DNA of 64,000 nt. Source: Paenibacillus sp. FSL R10-2782. Lineage in GTDB: Bacteria > Bacillota > Bacilli > Paenibacillales > Paenibacillaceae. Shown one piece after another: positions 35,634-43,998 of the stretch. Every line of letters starts with the position of its first letter. The stretch's first letter is position 1. Location of the stretch: positions 2,657,001 through 2,721,000 of the forward strand of contig NZ_CP151951.1 in the NCBI RefSeq assembly GCF_038592985.1, written 5' to 3'. The notes under the pieces are model-generated. The model saw only the letters and a program-made list of their open reading frames with translations, searched no databases and had not been told where the DNA came from. The translations under genes were made by a program, and so were the position numbers.

Positions 35634-36943
35634 GTACGGGGCTGCATTTCATTAATGTACACCTTCCGCATCGCGAAGACCCCCATCTGTATGAACTAAA
35701 GGCGGAGGGTGGGAAATGGGTTAGCATCCGGCGGCAAGACCATTTCCTTGATGCGGGGGATAACGCCGCTTCCCGTCTGATTGCTCCGCAGCAGGCCGGA
35801 CCGGACCTGAAACGGCTGACAGACGCGGATTGCATTGATCTGCGGGGCGGCATTATGCTTCCCGGGCTGGTCGACTGTCATATGCATCTGGACAAAGCCT
35901 TTTCACTCGAACAGGTGCCGAACCGCTCCGGCACGCTTCAGGAAGCCATTCATAATTACAGCCAGGCCGTACAGAGCTTCAGCAAGGAGCAGTTGGCGGA
36001 GCGCATGTGGACGGCCGCCAGAATGGCGCTGAGCTACGGGACCACGACCATAAGGAGCCACCTTGACTTCCCTGTTCATCTGGGGAGAGAGGTGGCCTTT
36101 AGGACGATTGAGGCGGCCTTGGAGGTACGGGAGAAGCTAAAGGGCAGTATGGCGATCCAATATGCGTTGATGGTTCCGTTCCGCGCCAATCATGAAGCTG
36201 CGGATGAGGCAGTCGAGGAAGCACTGCGTATGGGGATTGATGTACTGGGCGGTGCCCCTCATCTGGCAGACGACCCTGAAAGGGAGATTGACAGGGTTTT
36301 TCGGCTGGCAGAACGTTTTGGGGTACCCGTTGATCTGCATGCGGATGAAAGTGACGATCCCGGGAAAAGAACTGTGCTAAGCATAGCAGAGCATACGATT
36401 GGCTGCGGTTATCAAGGCAAGGTGACGGCAGATCATCTGTGCTCGCTGTCTGCGATGACGGAAAAGGATGCACAGCATGTGATGGAGAAGATGAAGGAAG
36501 CCCGTCTGAACGCGGTAACGCTGCCTGCTGTGAACCTGTATCTTCAGGGACGGGAAGATCGCGGCCTGGTAAGACGGGGCACAACACGAATTCGTGAGCT
36601 GCTTGCAGAAGGTATTCCGCTGGCAGCGGCCTCCGACAACATTCAAGACCCGTTCCATCCGTTCGGGCGCGGGGATCTGATACAGATCGCCCAAATCACA
36701 TCGTATGCGGCCCATATGGGCAGTGAACGGGATCTAGTACAGCTGCTGCGGATGATCACGGATATACCTGCTGGGATTACAGGCTGCGAAGGGTACGGAA
36801 TAGAAGAAGGGCATGCCTGCAACTTTGTTGTAACGGATGCGGCTGATGTGACGCAACTGCTGTCAGGCACAAAAATGAGCCGTTGGGTGTATACCTGCGG
36901 CGGCTGGCAGTCCGCTCTGCATGCAGCTCAGGCATATGCGTAA
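35630..36943 (+). CDS. Cytosine-deaminase-like amidohydrolase
   Basis: A 437-residue metal-dependent amidohydrolase-superfamily enzyme. The metal site includes 'LVDCHMHLDKAFS', 'VDLHADESDD' and 'VTADHLCSL', and the final Asp is in 'AAASDNIQDPFHPFG', the pattern of cytosine deaminase, AtzC and creatinine deaminase relatives. Closing 'GYGIEEGHACNFVV' is the usual composite beta-domain. Expected to deaminate or hydrolyse an N-heterocycle or exocyclic amine, releasing ammonia. Start overlaps the cupin stop. Which ring is attacked cannot be told from sequence. Confidence 0.88.
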   Translation: MSTGLHFINVHLPHREDPHLYELKAEGGKWVSIRRQDHFLDAGDNAASRLIAPQQAGPDLKRLTDADCIDLRGGIMLPGLVDCHMHLDKAFSLEQVPNRSGTLQEAIHNYSQAVQSFSKEQLAERMWTAARMALSYGTTTIRSHLDFPVHLGREVAFRTIEAALEVREKLKGSMAIQYALMVPFRANHEAADEAVEEALRMGIDVLGGAPHLADDPEREIDRVFRLAERFGVPVDLHADESDDPGKRTVLSIAEHTIGCGYQGKVTADHLCSLSAMTEKDAQHVMEKMKEARLNAVTLPAVNLYLQGREDRGLVRRGTTRIRELLAEGIPLAAASDNIQDPFHPFGRGDLIQIAQITSYAAHMGSERDLVQLLRMITDIPAGITGCEGYGIEEGHACNFVVTDAADVTQLLSGTKMSRWVYTCGGWQSALHAAQAYA

Positions 36944-37014
36944 GGCCGCATAAACTAACGGCATCAAACAGAATTGAATTGTCAGTTATAAAGGGGAGAG
37001 GAAGTGGGGGCATA

Positions 37015-38595
37015 ATGGTTGCATCGATTACAGGAACACAAACGATGGTTGTCAGCCCTCATTATTTGGCAAGCGCGGCCGGATCGCGTATTTTGCAGCA
37101 GGGGGGTAACGCTTTTGATGCCGCCGTGGCGGTGAGCGCCTGTCTTGCCGTCGTATACCCACATATGACGGGACTGGGTGGCGATTCCTTCTGGCTGACC
37201 TATAGCAGCCAGGAGGGAAAAGTCAGGGCCTATAATGCGAGCGGCCGTTCGGGCAGCCGGGTTACAGCCGCCTGCTTTGCGGGCGAATCCGCCATCCCGC
37301 AGCGGGGACCTCGCAGCGTCATTGCCGTGCCGGGCATGGTGGACGGCTGGGATGCCGTACTGCGCGAATACGGCTCAAAGACGCTGGCAGAGGTGCTTGA
37401 GCCCGCGATCTACTATGCGCTGGAAGGCTTCCCGCTGTCGCCGAACCAGCATGTCAATACGGCCGAGCGCTTCGAGGTGCTGGAGGCTTATCCGCAGACG
37501 GCGGCAATCTATCTGCCCGGAGGGAAGGTCCCCGAGCAGGGTAGCCGCTTTGTGCAGGCTGCTTTGGGAGGCAGCCTGCAGCAGCTTGCGGATCACGGTC
37601 GGGACGTATTTTATTCAGGCAGTGTTGGTCAGGAGATTGTTCACTCACTTGCGGAGCAGGGCGGTCTACTGACGCTGGAGGATTTTGCGAGGCACAGAGG
37701 TGAATGGGTGGAGCCGATCAAAGGGAGTTACCGTGGTCTTGATCTTTACCAGGTTCCACCGAACTCACAGGGTTTTACCGGCATTATGGCGCTTCATATT
37801 CTCGAACAGTTTGATTTGGGCAATATAGAGCACGGTTCCTTTGATTACTATCACCTGCTTGTAGAGGCACTGAAGCTGAGCTTCCACGACCGCAACCGGT
37901 ATTTGACAGACCCTCGATTTTCCTCCATCCCTCTGGACCGTCTGCTGTCCAAGTCCTACGCCGCGGATCTGGCAGCCTGCATCGATATGGGCCGCTCCCT
38001 ACCGATGGATACCCAGCCAGTAGGCAATGATACGGCATACGCAGCGGTAGTAGACGAAGAGGGTAATGCCGTCTCCTTTATCCAGAGCCTGTATTTTGAA
38101 TTTGGCTCGGCGGTGACAGGAGGAGATACCGGCATTCTGCTGCAGAACCGGGGTTCGTTCTTTTCCCTTGATCCGTCGCATGTGAATAGGCTTGAACCCG
38201 ACAAGAGAACATTTCATACGCTGATGCCGGCGATGGTCTGTCGCAATGGGAAGCCGTATATTTTATATGGCACCCAGGGAGGGGAAGGTCAGCCGCAGAC
38301 GCAGACCGCGCTGCTGACCCGCATGGTCGATTACGGCATGGACCCGCAGACCGCCGTGCATGAACCGCGCTGGGTGTGGGGCCGAACCTGGGGGGAAGAA
38401 ACGCAAGAGCTGAGACTGGAAGGCCGGATCGCTAAAGAAGTGCAGCGTCGTTTGAAGTTGGCCGGGCACGCGGTAAAACCGGTTGAGGATTTTGCTGGAG
38501 CCATGGGGCACGCGCATGCCATTTTGATTGATGACAGTGGCTTACGGCTCGGCGGCACGGACCCCCGCTGCGATGGAGCGGCCATCGGCTGGTGA
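37015..38595 (+). CDS. Gamma-glutamyltransferase-family Ntn-hydrolase (YwrD / oxamate amidohydrolase type)
   Basis: A 526-residue self-cleaving N-terminal-nucleophile hydrolase. The likely processing site and catalytic Thr is residue 340 in 'NDTAYAAVVDEEGNAVSFIQ', with 'HMTGLGGDSFW' and 'GTQGGEGQPQTQ' as further landmarks. No signal peptide, unlike secreted GGTs. The cytosolic form and the 'FIQSLYFEFGS' stretch resemble YwrD and HpxW, the oxamate amidohydrolase of Klebsiella uric-acid breakdown. ATG 37015 was chosen, with GAGAGGAAG upstream; the longer frame from 36883 overlaps the amidohydrolase gene. Last gene of the operon before its terminator. Amide hydrolysis of an oxamate-like end product fits the context. 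Confidence 0.87.
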   Translation: MVASITGTQTMVVSPHYLASAAGSRILQQGGNAFDAAVAVSACLAVVYPHMTGLGGDSFWLTYSSQEGKVRAYNASGRSGSRVTAACFAGESAIPQRGPRSVIAVPGMVDGWDAVLREYGSKTLAEVLEPAIYYALEGFPLSPNQHVNTAERFEVLEAYPQTAAIYLPGGKVPEQGSRFVQAALGGSLQQLADHGRDVFYSGSVGQEIVHSLAEQGGLLTLEDFARHRGEWVEPIKGSYRGLDLYQVPPNSQGFTGIMALHILEQFDLGNIEHGSFDYYHLLVEALKLSFHDRNRYLTDPRFSSIPLDRLLSKSYAADLAACIDMGRSLPMDTQPVGNDTAYAAVVDEEGNAVSFIQSLYFEFGSAVTGGDTGILLQNRGSFFSLDPSHVNRLEPDKRTFHTLMPAMVCRNGKPYILYGTQGGEGQPQTQTALLTRMVDYGMDPQTAVHEPRWVWGRTWGEETQELRLEGRIAKEVQRRLKLAGHAVKPVEDFAGAMGHAHAILIDDSGLRLGGTDPRCDGAAIGW

Positions 38596-38630
38596 TCCAG
38601 GAACGGGGCATGCCCTAACAGTACACATTA

Positions 38631-38685
38631 AAAACACCCTGATCGGGAAGGAAACTATTTTCTTTCCTTCATCAGGGTGTTTTTT
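38631..38685 (+). terminator. Terminator of the PucR-linked operon
   Basis: AAAACACCCTGAT and ATCAGGGTGTTTT plus an inner GGAAGGAAA/TTTCCTTC pairing form a long stem with a T tail, 35 bases after the last stop. It is the first convincing terminator since 24.3 kb. Confidence 0.92.
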
Positions 38686-38686
38686 G

Positions 38687-39388
38687 CTGGCTCTTTGTCC
38701 CCGCCCGGATATGTTGCAGTTAACTTGAAATAAGCTCGTACAAGTCGCCCTGTAATTGGAGATTTCCGGGCTTGCCCCCTTGAAGACTGCTTTCGTGCGA
38801 TACACTCCAGGCATGCGCTCGTCCGGAAACCAGGGCGGCTGTTGACTGACGACGATAAACACGCCCTGCCATAGTTCGAGCCAGAACAAGTGGCCATGCC
38901 AAGCGGGCAATGGACCTTGCTCGTGGCGTGTGGACACTGAAACTTCAAATGTCCGTTCTCCAGACCCAATAGGTCATGGCAAATCCCATCGAACAGCGTG
39001 GTGTGCCTTTGCTGGTCATCCCTTCAGGACGCACCTTCTCGTTACGAAGATTAAGCCGAACTTTCATCTTATTCATCTGTTGCCTGATCTTCAATCTGTT
39101 TTTTTCGGAGATGGTGTTACTCCAGGAAGTTCGCGTCTTATAGGCAAGCTCATTCTCGATCATATAGGAATACGGTATTAGCTCTTTCAAGTCGTCCTGC
39201 AATAACGCTCGCAACTTCGCAGTTGATAGCACCCTACGAACTGGGGGCATGTGCTATACTTTGAAGATTTTTTTGGACAACATGGATTATGTATTTCCAT
39301 TTTAAACCACAAAGAAACTAAACATTTTACAGTATAAACTTAAATTTTTGCAGGTTAAATATGAAGGAAGCTATGATAAAATCACTTT
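38687..39388. other. Gap of about 700 bases without a clear gene
   Basis: The minus strand has two open frames that do not join: 39250-38945 (101 codons, Lys/Arg-rich centre 'SEKNRLKIRQQMNKMKVRL') and 38937 downward ('LPAWHGHLFWLELW'). No ribosome site precedes the first, and the second runs through the operon terminator. They may be pieces of one decayed gene or chance. AT-rich sequence with the promoter region of the xylanase remnant follows after about 39270. Confidence 0.3.
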
Positions 39389-39402
39389 TGTAATCGCTTA
39401 CA
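39389..39402 (+). promoter_or_regulatory. cre (CcpA) site upstream of the xylanase remnant and esterase
   Basis: TGTAATCGCTTACA fits TGWAANCGNTNWCA at every position. It lies about 100 bases before the signal-peptide start of the decayed xylanase gene and would repress the CE4-CBM36 transcript on glucose. Confidence 0.75.
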
Positions 39403-39500
39403 AAAAATCATTGTAAAGAAATGCTGTTTTAGGTCTGCTACGGGCTGCACGGCATCCTAGTAAGGCTTAATGCAAATTAACCAAAGAGGAGGAATGTCTA

Positions 39501-39953
39501 ATGAAACAAAAAAGAATGAGGTTATTTTAGTAATTTTAATTTGTTTTTCGCATACAGGACCAGTAGGAACCGCCAGTAAACTACAGTGCTGACTACCAGC
39601 CAGATGCAATTCATATTTATGTGTCTATGGGTGGATGGTTGACCCACTAGTAGAATTTCACATCGTCAACAGATGGGGCAACTGGCGTTCGCCAGTAGTG
39701 GGAGTGCAAATTTGATTAGTAATACACTTACGATCGGCGGAGGCGGTGGTACGAATCCAACTCATCCAAGCACAGGTACGAAAATGGAAGCCGAGAGTAT
39801 GACCAAGGGCGGTCAGTACACCACGAATATCAGCTCGCCGTTCTCAGGAGTCGCTTTATACGCCAACAAGATTCGGTAAAATACACGGAGTATTTCGAAA
39901 GTGGTACCCATAATTTCTCACTCCGTGGTGCTTCGAATAAATCCAATTTGTAA
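39501..39953 (+). pseudogene. Decayed GH11 xylanase with CBM36
   Basis: After an excellent ribosome site the gene starts 'MKQKRMRLF' and stops; adding one T to the T-run restores a full signal peptide ('LVILICFSHTGPVGTA'). Large deletions leave GH11 pieces: '[10 protein letters not shown]', '[20 protein letters not shown]' with the nucleophile-type Glu, and '[14 protein letters not shown]' at the domain end. A glycine linker and the first half of a CBM36 ('MEAESMTKGGQYTTN') follow, with one more single-base deletion and a stop at 39951. The CBM piece is nearly identical to that of the downstream esterase. Confidence 0.82.
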
Positions 39954-39965
39954 GGAGGTAGAACC

Positions 39966-41039
39966 ATGTTTAAAGTTAAAACAGGAAAATGGGTGGCGAT
40001 CGGGTCGCTCATCGTGTCTGTGTTCATGGGCTCGCTGGTGATGTCCGACGACGAGGCCCTTGCGGCTGATTGTTCGAACGGCTATGTAGCATTAACCTTC
40101 GACGATGGTCCTAATCCCAACACCACAACAACACTGCTTAACGCACTGAAGCAAAACGGCTTGCGCGCGACGTTCTTCAACATTGGACAGAATTCGCAGA
40201 ATTACCCTTCACTCGTACGCGACCAGCAGGGAGCAGGCATGTGGATCGGCAACCATTCATGGTCGCATCCATATATGACACAACTGAGTACCTCACAAAT
40301 GTCATCGGAAATTACACGCACGCAACAAACGCTGAAGTCCATTACCGGCACGGCACCGAAGTTGTTCCGTCCGCCGTACGGCGATACCAACGCGACTTTG
40401 AAGTCAATCGAGACCCAAAACGGTCTTACCGAAGTGCTGTGGAACGTTGACTCCCAAGACTGGAACGGCGCCACCACCGCCCAGATCGTAGCCGCCGTGG
40501 GCAAGATGAAAAACGGCGACGTGATCCTGATGCATGACCAATATCAGACTACGCTCCAAGCGGTTCCGCAGATTGCTCAGAACCTCAAGAACCGGAACCT
40601 ATGCTCTGGCATGATCTCGCCGAGCACCGGCCGGGCGGTCGCACCTGACGGTGGAAGCACTGGAAGTGGGCCAAGCACAGGTACGAAAATGGAAGCCGAG
40701 AATATGGCCAAAAGCGGTCAGTACACCACGAATATCAGCTCGCCGTTCTCAGGAGTTGCTTTATACGCCAACAATGATTCGTTGAAATACACGCAGTATT
40801 TCGAAAACGGTACCCATAATTTCTCACTCCGTGGTGCTTCGAATAACTCCAACATGGCCAGAGTTGACTTAAAAATCGGTGGACAGACAAAGGGAACCTT
40901 CTACTTCGGTGGGAGCAGTCCTGCGGTCTACACCTTAAACAATGTCAGCCATGGAACCGGAAATCAAGAGATAGAGCTCGTTGTAACAGCCGATGACGGG
41001 ACATGGGATGCTTACATTGACTATTTAGAGATCAACTGA
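39966..41039 (+). CDS. Secreted CE4 polysaccharide deacetylase (acetylxylan esterase type) with CBM36
   Basis: A 357-residue exported enzyme. Signal peptide about 1-35 ('DDEALAADC'). NodB/CE4 domain about 38-215: 'ALTFDDGPNP' with catalytic and metal Asp, 'IGNHSWSHPYMT' with the two metal His residues, 'FRPPYGDTN' and 'NGDVILMHD'. A Ser/Gly linker leads to a CBM36 xylan-binding module (about 235-357: 'KMEAENMAKSGQYTTN', 'DGTWDAYIDYLEIN') that binds xylan through calcium in known members. With xylan-targeting CBM and xylanase neighbours, deacetylation of acetylxylan is likelier than chitin. AAGGAGGT before the ATG overlaps the end of the xylanase remnant. Confidence 0.9.
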   Translation: MFKVKTGKWVAIGSLIVSVFMGSLVMSDDEALAADCSNGYVALTFDDGPNPNTTTTLLNALKQNGLRATFFNIGQNSQNYPSLVRDQQGAGMWIGNHSWSHPYMTQLSTSQMSSEITRTQQTLKSITGTAPKLFRPPYGDTNATLKSIETQNGLTEVLWNVDSQDWNGATTAQIVAAVGKMKNGDVILMHDQYQTTLQAVPQIAQNLKNRNLCSGMISPSTGRAVAPDGGSTGSGPSTGTKMEAENMAKSGQYTTNISSPFSGVALYANNDSLKYTQYFENGTHNFSLRGASNNSNMARVDLKIGGQTKGTFYFGGSSPAVYTLNNVSHGTGNQEIELVVTADDGTWDAYIDYLEIN

Positions 41040-41076
41040 AAACCCCGAAGCGGTAAATAATCCTTTCAAACAAAAA

Positions 41077-41113
41077 AAGGTGGAACTTTTCTATTCAAGA
41101 AAAATTCCACCTT
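41077..41113. terminator. Bidirectional terminator between convergent genes
   Basis: AAGGTGGAA and TTCCACCTT arms with an A-run before and A/T-rich loop, between the CE4 gene (+) and the PhnB-like gene (-). Confidence 0.75.
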
Positions 41114-41124
41114 GCTGTTCCAAT

Positions 41125-41568
41125 CTATTTTTCAGGAGCTTCCTCGTCTGTTTCTTCACTTTCACAATTCAACTGCCACTCTATTCCGAATTTGTCTTTA
41201 AGACTACCATAGCATTTACTCCAAAATGTTTCTTGAAGCTCCATGCCTACTTCTCCACCTTCTTTCAGTTTATCAAATAGTGATTTAATTTTATCCATGT
41301 CCTTATTGACGAAGGAGAGGCTTATATTGTTTCCGACAACAAAAGGCATGCCAGGAAAAACATCAGAAAACATAACATTACTCCCATCGATATCAAGGCG
41401 TGTATGCATGACTAAATCTTTTGCTTCTTCTGGCAGCTGATATTCAGGGTTAGGCGGCGTTTGAGCAAAGGTCATGATTTCTGGTTTGTCCGTTTCAAAT
41501 ACTTCTGCGTAAAATTCCGCTGCTTCACGGCAGTTCCCATTAAAATTAAGGTAAACATCAATGGACAT
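41125..41568 (-). CDS. PhnB-like VOC-family protein
   Basis: A 147-residue protein of the PhnB/DUF-type branch of the vicinal-oxygen-chelate fold. 'LNFNGNCREAAEFYAEVF', 'VMHTRLDIDGSNVMFSD' and 'CYGSLKDKFGIEWQLN' are hallmark stretches. Acidic C-terminal tail. ATG 41568 has AAGGAG about 9 bases upstream; the GTG at 41575 does not. Monocistronic. No enzymatic activity is firmly known for the group. Confidence 0.85.
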   Translation of the reverse strand: MSIDVYLNFNGNCREAAEFYAEVFETDKPEIMTFAQTPPNPEYQLPEEAKDLVMHTRLDIDGSNVMFSDVFPGMPFVVGNNISLSFVNKDMDKIKSLFDKLKEGGEVGMELQETFWSKCYGSLKDKFGIEWQLNCESEETDEEAPEK

Positions 41569-41838
41569 GCGATTCACTCCTTCGGGTTAATGAGTTGAAC
41601 AGACTGTGGCTTTAACATTTATTATTTACCTGTACATAAACAAAAATACTAACGTCGAAGGACAGTTCATCGGCATAAACAAAACAAGCTGTCCTTAAAA
41701 GGCGGCCTGCTTTGTTCTGTTTTTCATTCAAATGTTGAGCAAACTTATGCAAGAAACGGCAGATATGTTTATTGGATGATCAAAAACAGGACATATGTAT
41801 TTTGTGATACAAAAAAGTATCAAGATTTAAAGAAAAGG

Positions 41839-41892
41839 TTGACAAGAAGCAAGGAGAAATTTACTATTTTATAGTAACGATAATGATTATCA
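41839..41892 (+). promoter_or_regulatory. Promoter with Fur box for siderophore uptake operon
   Basis: TTGACA (41839), 17-base spacer, TACTAT (41862). CGATAATGATTATCA (41878-41892) matches the 7-1-7 Fur consensus TGATAATNATTATCA at all but the first base and lies over the transcription start region. Repression by iron-loaded Fur is expected. Confidence 0.85.
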
Positions 41893-41949
41893 ATATCACT
41901 AATTTTAAGTAACGTTGCAATGACTATATTACTAAAGGGGTTTTAAAGA

Positions 41950-42936
41950 ATGAATAGCAAGATGAACAAGAGGCTTTACATATTGTTATGTGTATTTACT
42001 GTTTCGATCTTGGTTCTTTCGGGCTGCGGCAACGCTGGAGGTACCTCCGAGTCCTCTACCAAGCAGTCTGCGACCGACACGAAAAAGGAGGCAAGCACGG
42101 ACTCTGGTCCCCGTACCGTATCCACAGTCATGGGGGATGTTGAGGTTCCTGCCAATCCTCAACGTGTGGTGGTCAACTGGTATATTGGGGATGTATTTAC
42201 ATTGGGAATGACACCAGTTGCGGTATCAGGCTGGTCGCAAAAAACCATGCCTTTTTTCGATAAGCTAAATGGAGTTCCAAATATTGAAAAGTGGGAATCC
42301 GAGGAAATTATGAAGTATGATCCTGACTTGATCATTACATATGACACAAAGGATTATGACAAGCTGTCCAAAATTGCGCCTGTCTTGGTGATGCCTGACA
42401 ATAAAATGACAACACTTGAGCGGGTTAAATTCTTAGGACAGGCCACGGGTCATGAAGCAGAAGCTGACAAGGCGATTGCTACCTTTGAAAGCAAGCTCAA
42501 TGACGCTAAGGAAAAATTAAAATCCGACATTTTCAAAGACAAAACCTTTAGTATATTCGAGGATTGGGGTAGCGACTCCTACGGAGTATATTATGAAACA
42601 GGCTCACGCGGCGGAACGTTGCTGTATAACTATATCGGACTTCACAAACCGGAAAAACTCGAAAAGTTAGTTAAAGATTCAGGAGAGGGCAGAGGGTCTT
42701 TATCTTATGAGGTGGCTGCTGAATATTTTGGCGACTATGTCCTCTGGTTCAAGCAGGAGGGTAAGGAATCTCAGTTTGCCAAAACGAAAATATGGAGCAG
42801 TATCCCGGCCGTGAAAAATGGGAATATCATCGAGATTCCAGCGGATTATGCAGGCCTGTTCTACTACTCTGACGTTTTGAGCATGACGGGGCAATTGGAA
42901 TATATCACAAATAGATTGCTGGAAAAGACGAAGTAA
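41950..42936 (+). CDS. Iron-siderophore ABC binding lipoprotein (FeuA-like)
   Basis: A 328-residue lipoprotein with lipobox 'LVLSGCGN' and a Ser/Thr-rich tether. The periplasmic-binding fold of the FecB/FeuA class is shown by 'MGDVEVPANPQRVVVNWYIG' at the first strand, 'IMKYDPDLIITYD' and 'FAKTKIWSSIPAVKNGN' near the end. It captures ferric siderophore outside the cell and hands it to the two FecCD permeases that follow. Preceded by a Fur box. The particular siderophore is not readable, though the Feu group favours catecholates. Confidence 0.9.
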   Translation: MNSKMNKRLYILLCVFTVSILVLSGCGNAGGTSESSTKQSATDTKKEASTDSGPRTVSTVMGDVEVPANPQRVVVNWYIGDVFTLGMTPVAVSGWSQKTMPFFDKLNGVPNIEKWESEEIMKYDPDLIITYDTKDYDKLSKIAPVLVMPDNKMTTLERVKFLGQATGHEAEADKAIATFESKLNDAKEKLKSDIFKDKTFSIFEDWGSDSYGVYYETGSRGGTLLYNYIGLHKPEKLEKLVKDSGEGRGSLSYEVAAEYFGDYVLWFKQEGKESQFAKTKIWSSIPAVKNGNIIEIPADYAGLFYYSDVLSMTGQLEYITNRLLEKTK

Positions 42937-42972
42937 GCAAAGCATATAATTGACCCATTAAGGATGTAATGT

Positions 42973-43998
42973 ATGTCTACTCATAAAGAGCAAAACAAAA
43001 AAGGAACACTTCATTTTCTGGGATATATGATCTTGGGGCTGATCCTGCTGCTGCTTGTAACCGCAGCTTCTATAACATTTGGAGCCGCGGAAATGAGCTT
43101 GAAATTAGCATGGGGCGCTGTGTTTCAGTTTGATCCTGGTATTACAGAGCATCAAATTATTCACACTCTTCGTTTCCCGCGTACGGTTGCTGACATCATT
43201 GTAGGGTGCAGTCTGGCCGTTTGCGGGGCCATTATGCAGGGAACTACCCGTAACCCGCTGGCAGACTCCGGGCTCATTGGTATTAGCTCAGGATCGACAT
43301 TTGCTATTGCATTATGTATGGCCTTTTTACCGGGTCGTACCTATGCAGAAACGATGGTGTATTCCTGTCTGGGTGCGGCAGTGACTACTGGAATTACGTA
43401 TTACATTGCATCTATAGGTAAACGGGGGATGACCCCTCAGCGTCTGGTGTTAGCCGGAATGTCGATCTCCATGCTTTTTGGTGCGTTTAGTTCTTTTATT
43501 GCTATTAAATATAAGATCGGCCAAGCACTTGATTATTGGACGGCAGGTGGGACAGCCAGCGCCCAATGGAACGAATTGGCTATCATTGCACCCTTATTCA
43601 TATTGGGCGTGATCTGTGCCATTATTCTTTCTCCCTCCATCACAATCTTAAGCTTCGGAGAGGATGTTGCATCAGGCTTGGGTATTCGTGCCAATAGAAT
43701 CAAAGGCTTTTCGACCTTAATTGTCTTGGTGCTCACAGGGCTTTCTGTCATTGTGGTGGGTCCTATTGGTTTTGTGGGTCTGATTGTACCGCACATCATG
43801 CGTCATCTGATCGGAACGGATTATCGGTATATCATTCCTGCTTCAGCACTGTATGGTGGAGTTTTTTTAGTAGCAGCGGATTTGCTGGGAAGACTTATTA
43901 ACCGTCCCCATGAAACACCGTTGGGTATTATCTTTGCATTGGTGGGTGTACCTTATTTTCTCTACCTTGTGCGTAAGCAAAGGAGGGAGTTTAGTTGA
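42973..43998 (+). CDS. FecCD-family iron-siderophore ABC permease (FeuB-like)
   Basis: A 341-residue permease with about ten helices. Family marks are 'RFPRTVADIIVGCSLAVCGA', 'MQGTTRNPLADSGLIGISSG' and 'GPIGFVGLIVPHIMR'. 36 bases after the binding protein; its stop overlaps the next permease start by 4 bases. Forms a heterodimer channel with it for ferric-siderophore import. Confidence 0.92.
   Translation: MSTHKEQNKKGTLHFLGYMILGLILLLLVTAASITFGAAEMSLKLAWGAVFQFDPGITEHQIIHTLRFPRTVADIIVGCSLAVCGAIMQGTTRNPLADSGLIGISSGSTFAIALCMAFLPGRTYAETMVYSCLGAAVTTGITYYIASIGKRGMTPQRLVLAGMSISMLFGAFSSFIAIKYKIGQALDYWTAGGTASAQWNELAIIAPLFILGVICAIILSPSITILSFGEDVASGLGIRANRIKGFSTLIVLVLTGLSVIVVGPIGFVGLIVPHIMRHLIGTDYRYIIPASALYGGVFLVAADLLGRLINRPHETPLGIIFALVGVPYFLYLVRKQRREFS

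Noticed and set aside
36883..37014. Longer N-terminus for the GGT-like protein
   Set aside because: It overlaps the previous gene, lacks a ribosome site and adds sequence unlike the family; ATG 37015 has a good site.
38542..38937. 131-codon minus-strand frame after the GGT-like gene
   Set aside because: It runs through the strong operon terminator and into the GGT coding region; no start signal or family match.
39966..41039. Chitin or peptidoglycan deacetylase as the esterase's role
   Set aside because: Not excluded by the CE4 fold, but the CBM36 and the adjacent GH11 remnant point to acetylxylan.
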